From IMG/VR virus record IMGVR_UViG_3300038456_000415, positions 1 to 59,268 of that record: a stretch of DNA of 59,268 nucleotides; one strand, given 5' to 3'. The position numbers and the translations under genes are program-made. The DNA comes from a virus. This document shows positions 57,829 to 59,268 of this stretch, piece after piece. How positions within the stretch are numbered: the first letter of the stretch is position 1; each line of letters opens with the position of its first letter. The notes beneath the pieces were generated by a model that saw only the letters and a program-made list of their open reading frames with translations, had not been told where the DNA came from and did not search any database.

Positions 57829-59268
57829 TTACGCACCCACACAAATCCAGTTCCAGGAAAAGGGTTCCGCATCTGTGTTTCCAGTCCCGTAGACGCTGAA
57901 AGAAATCGCCTTGGCCCCAACAGGACCGGAGAAATTGACCTGTGTGTACAGACTTCCACCAAAGACCGTTGCTGTAGCCCCAGAGGCATTCTGCACGATG
58001 ACGTAGGCGTAGTTGGGGAAGGGTTTGGTGAAAGTGACGGTGAATAGAAGACCCCCGGAGTACCCATTCGTAGAACCCGTGAATGAGACGTTTCCGCACA
58101 TGTCATTCGATGTTGCGTTGACGGCAGGTGAAGACAGTCCGGCCGACCCAGTGACGTTGGTCGCTGTGATGAGCTTCTGGCCGTTGCTGCGCAGTTGAGT
58201 GACCGCCAGCGCACCCTGGTAGTCCAGAGAGGCTATCTCGGTTCCATTGTTTCTGAGGCTTATGGCCTCACCACTGGTGATATTTCCCCCAGTATCGAGA
58301 ATCACTCCGGGACCAGCCCCGGCCGACATATTCCCGCTAAGAGTTAATGCTGAAATTTGTTCAGGAGCGATAAGAGGTGGTGTAGAAAGCTCTGTAGTCA
58401 ACAACTGCATGATACCTGTGCCACCGATGAGCCACTGGTGGGAGTAGCTGGAGGGTGCCTCGAACCTCAGGGAGGTGCTGCCTGTCAACAGCTGAATTGA
58501 AGCGTTTTCCGACGAGGCACCATTGAAGAATATGCTTGGGGACGCGTTCGTGCTACCTGAGGAGGGCCCGATGTTCAGGTTGCCTAGGTAATCAAAGTTG
58601 GCTTTTTCGGTTCCGTTGCTCTGGAAGCTGGCGATTTCGCCACCCGAGGTCAGGGTCGTCGGACCAGAATTGATGATGACGCCAATGCCGGTGGCAGCGG
58701 CATTCCCCTGGACCGTCAGGGCCGTCGAGGCCGTATTCTGGTAGATGCCCAGAACACCACCTTCAACGAGCAGCTGCGTCGTGGTCAGTGCCCCACGAAT
58801 CGTGCCCGCAATGGAGAAACTATGGCTTGCCGCGGCAGCGCTGTAGAGTAGAGGTCCTGTGCTGGAACCAACGATGGTGCTCTGCTCAGCCGTGCCGCTT
58901 GAGGCCGCGTTGAAGTAGATGGTGGGTGACAGCGTAGCCGTGCCCCCGTTGACACCGAGGTTCAGGTTGCCTTCCCAGTCGAAACTGTCGACGATGGTGC
59001 CGTCGTTCTCAATCTCGAGGACCTGGCCGGAGGTCATGGTCGTGGTACCACTGTTGATGATGACCCCGGGACCGTTCGCACCGGCATTACCGGTGAGAGT
59101 GAGCGCGAACTCGGCGGTGACGACCGCGACCCCGACCTTACCGGTGCTGGACGTGAAGGCGAGAGAATCGTTCCGGGCCGATACGACTTCGATGCTGCCC
59201 GGGACGGTGCCGCTGAGGTCCCCACTGACGATGCCACCACCACCGCCACCAGCTGCGGCGGGTACCCA
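57829..59268 (-). CDS. Repetitive tail fibre protein (5' end beyond right edge)
   Basis: At least 479 residues; the frame stays open to the right edge, so the start is outside. An in-frame ATG at 59037 is internal: the sequence upstream (GSIEVVSARNDSLAFTS, ALTLTGNAGANGPGVIINSG) repeats units seen downstream (ALTVQGNAAATGIGVIINSG; ALTLSGNMSAGAGPGVILD). A Gly-run and beta repeats of about 80-110 residues suggest a trimeric fibre, ending in a compact globular domain (about the last 110 residues). Confidence 0.68.
   Translation of the reverse strand, partial: WVPAAAGGGGGGIVSGDLSGTVPGSIEVVSARNDSLAFTSSTGKVGVAVVTAEFALTLTGNAGANGPGVIINSGTTTMTSGQVLEIENDGTIVDSFDWEGNLNLGVNGGTATLSPTIYFNAASSGTAEQSTIVGSSTGPLLYSAAAASHSFSIAGTIRGALTTTQLLVEGGVLGIYQNTASTALTVQGNAAATGIGVIINSGPTTLTSGGEIASFQSNGTEKANFDYLGNLNIGPSSGSTNASPSIFFNGASSENASIQLLTGSTSLRFEAPSSYSHQWLIGGTGIMQLLTTELSTPPLIAPEQISALTLSGNMSAGAGPGVILDTGGNITSGEAISLRNNGTEIASLDYQGALAVTQLRSNGQKLITATNVTGSAGLSSPAVNATSNDMCGNVSFTGSTNGYSGGLLFTVTFTKPFPNYAYVIVQNASGATATVFGGSLYTQVNFSGPVGAKAISFSVYGTGNTDAEPFSWNWICVGA

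Noticed and set aside
1-59268. tRNA genes
   Set aside because: No cloverleaf with conserved T-loop was noticed by eye; a tRNA scan would settle it.

Overview
The window is part of a large, GC-rich, double-stranded DNA tailed phage (or prophage-like) genome. It carries a minor head (MuF-type) protein, portal, large terminase and a terminase small-subunit candidate. It also has long beta-rich tail or fibre proteins and an almost complete replication and recombination set: PHP-containing C-family DNA polymerase, DnaB-like helicase, primase, RecA-like recombinase, gp32-like ssDNA-binding protein, UvsW-like helicase and SbcCD/gp46-47-like subunits. No rRNA, tRNA or CRISPR array was seen. Genes are tightly packed, often with 4-50 nt overlaps, and both window edges cut through genes. 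The host cannot be named from the sequence.

Layout. (1) 1-12676, minus strand: partial Kelch-like protein, minor head protein, portal, virion protein, terminase subunits, then a metallophosphoesterase (gp47/SbcD-like), a GroES-like small protein, a sigma-70-like protein, an endonuclease VII-like protein, an SF2 helicase and a P-loop kinase-like protein. (2) 12677-13061, divergent intergenic region with a pyrimidine-rich tract, four 22-bp direct repeats and a promoter, directly upstream of a winged-helix protein; this is the best candidate for a replication origin or an autoregulated operator. (3) 13062-35679, plus strand: winged-helix protein, GroEL-like chaperonin, gp46/SbcC-like ATPase, three HNH/endonuclease VII-type genes, B12-dependent ribonucleotide reductase, second metallophosphoesterase, DnaE polymerase, ssDNA-binding protein, RecA-like protein, primase. 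(4) 35669-36838, one isolated minus-strand gene with a weak sigma-like region. (5) 36941-49117, plus strand: DnaB helicase, ClpP-like protease, membrane protein, then an accessory block (PLP aminotransferase, CYTH phosphohydrolase, PD-(D/E)XK nuclease, RNA ligase, tandem small paralogues, GIY-YIG endonuclease, cyclic-phosphate receiver-like protein, peptide deformylase). (6) 49130-59268, minus strand: tail/fibre genes interrupted by a second GIY-YIG endonuclease.

Regulation is unusually legible. An extended -10 element, TGTGGTATAGT and close variants, occurs 14 times by my reading (12 plus, 2 minus), nearly always just upstream of a gene or gene cluster. Two further promoters have TTGACA-like -35 boxes 17 nt from TAGAGT. 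At several of these the start codon lies only 6-13 nt after the -10 box with no Shine-Dalgarno sequence, implying leaderless or nearly leaderless mRNAs. A different motif, AATCTAA, sits ahead of several minus-strand virion genes and may be a late-gene signal.

The replication genes could assemble a largely host-independent replisome, with the reductase supplying dNTPs. The 40.9-48.4 kb block looks like a host-takeover or RNA-repair island: an RNA ligase, a predicted cyclic-phosphate-processing protein, a triphosphate-tunnel (CYTH) enzyme translationally coupled to a complete aminotransferase, and a peptide deformylase.
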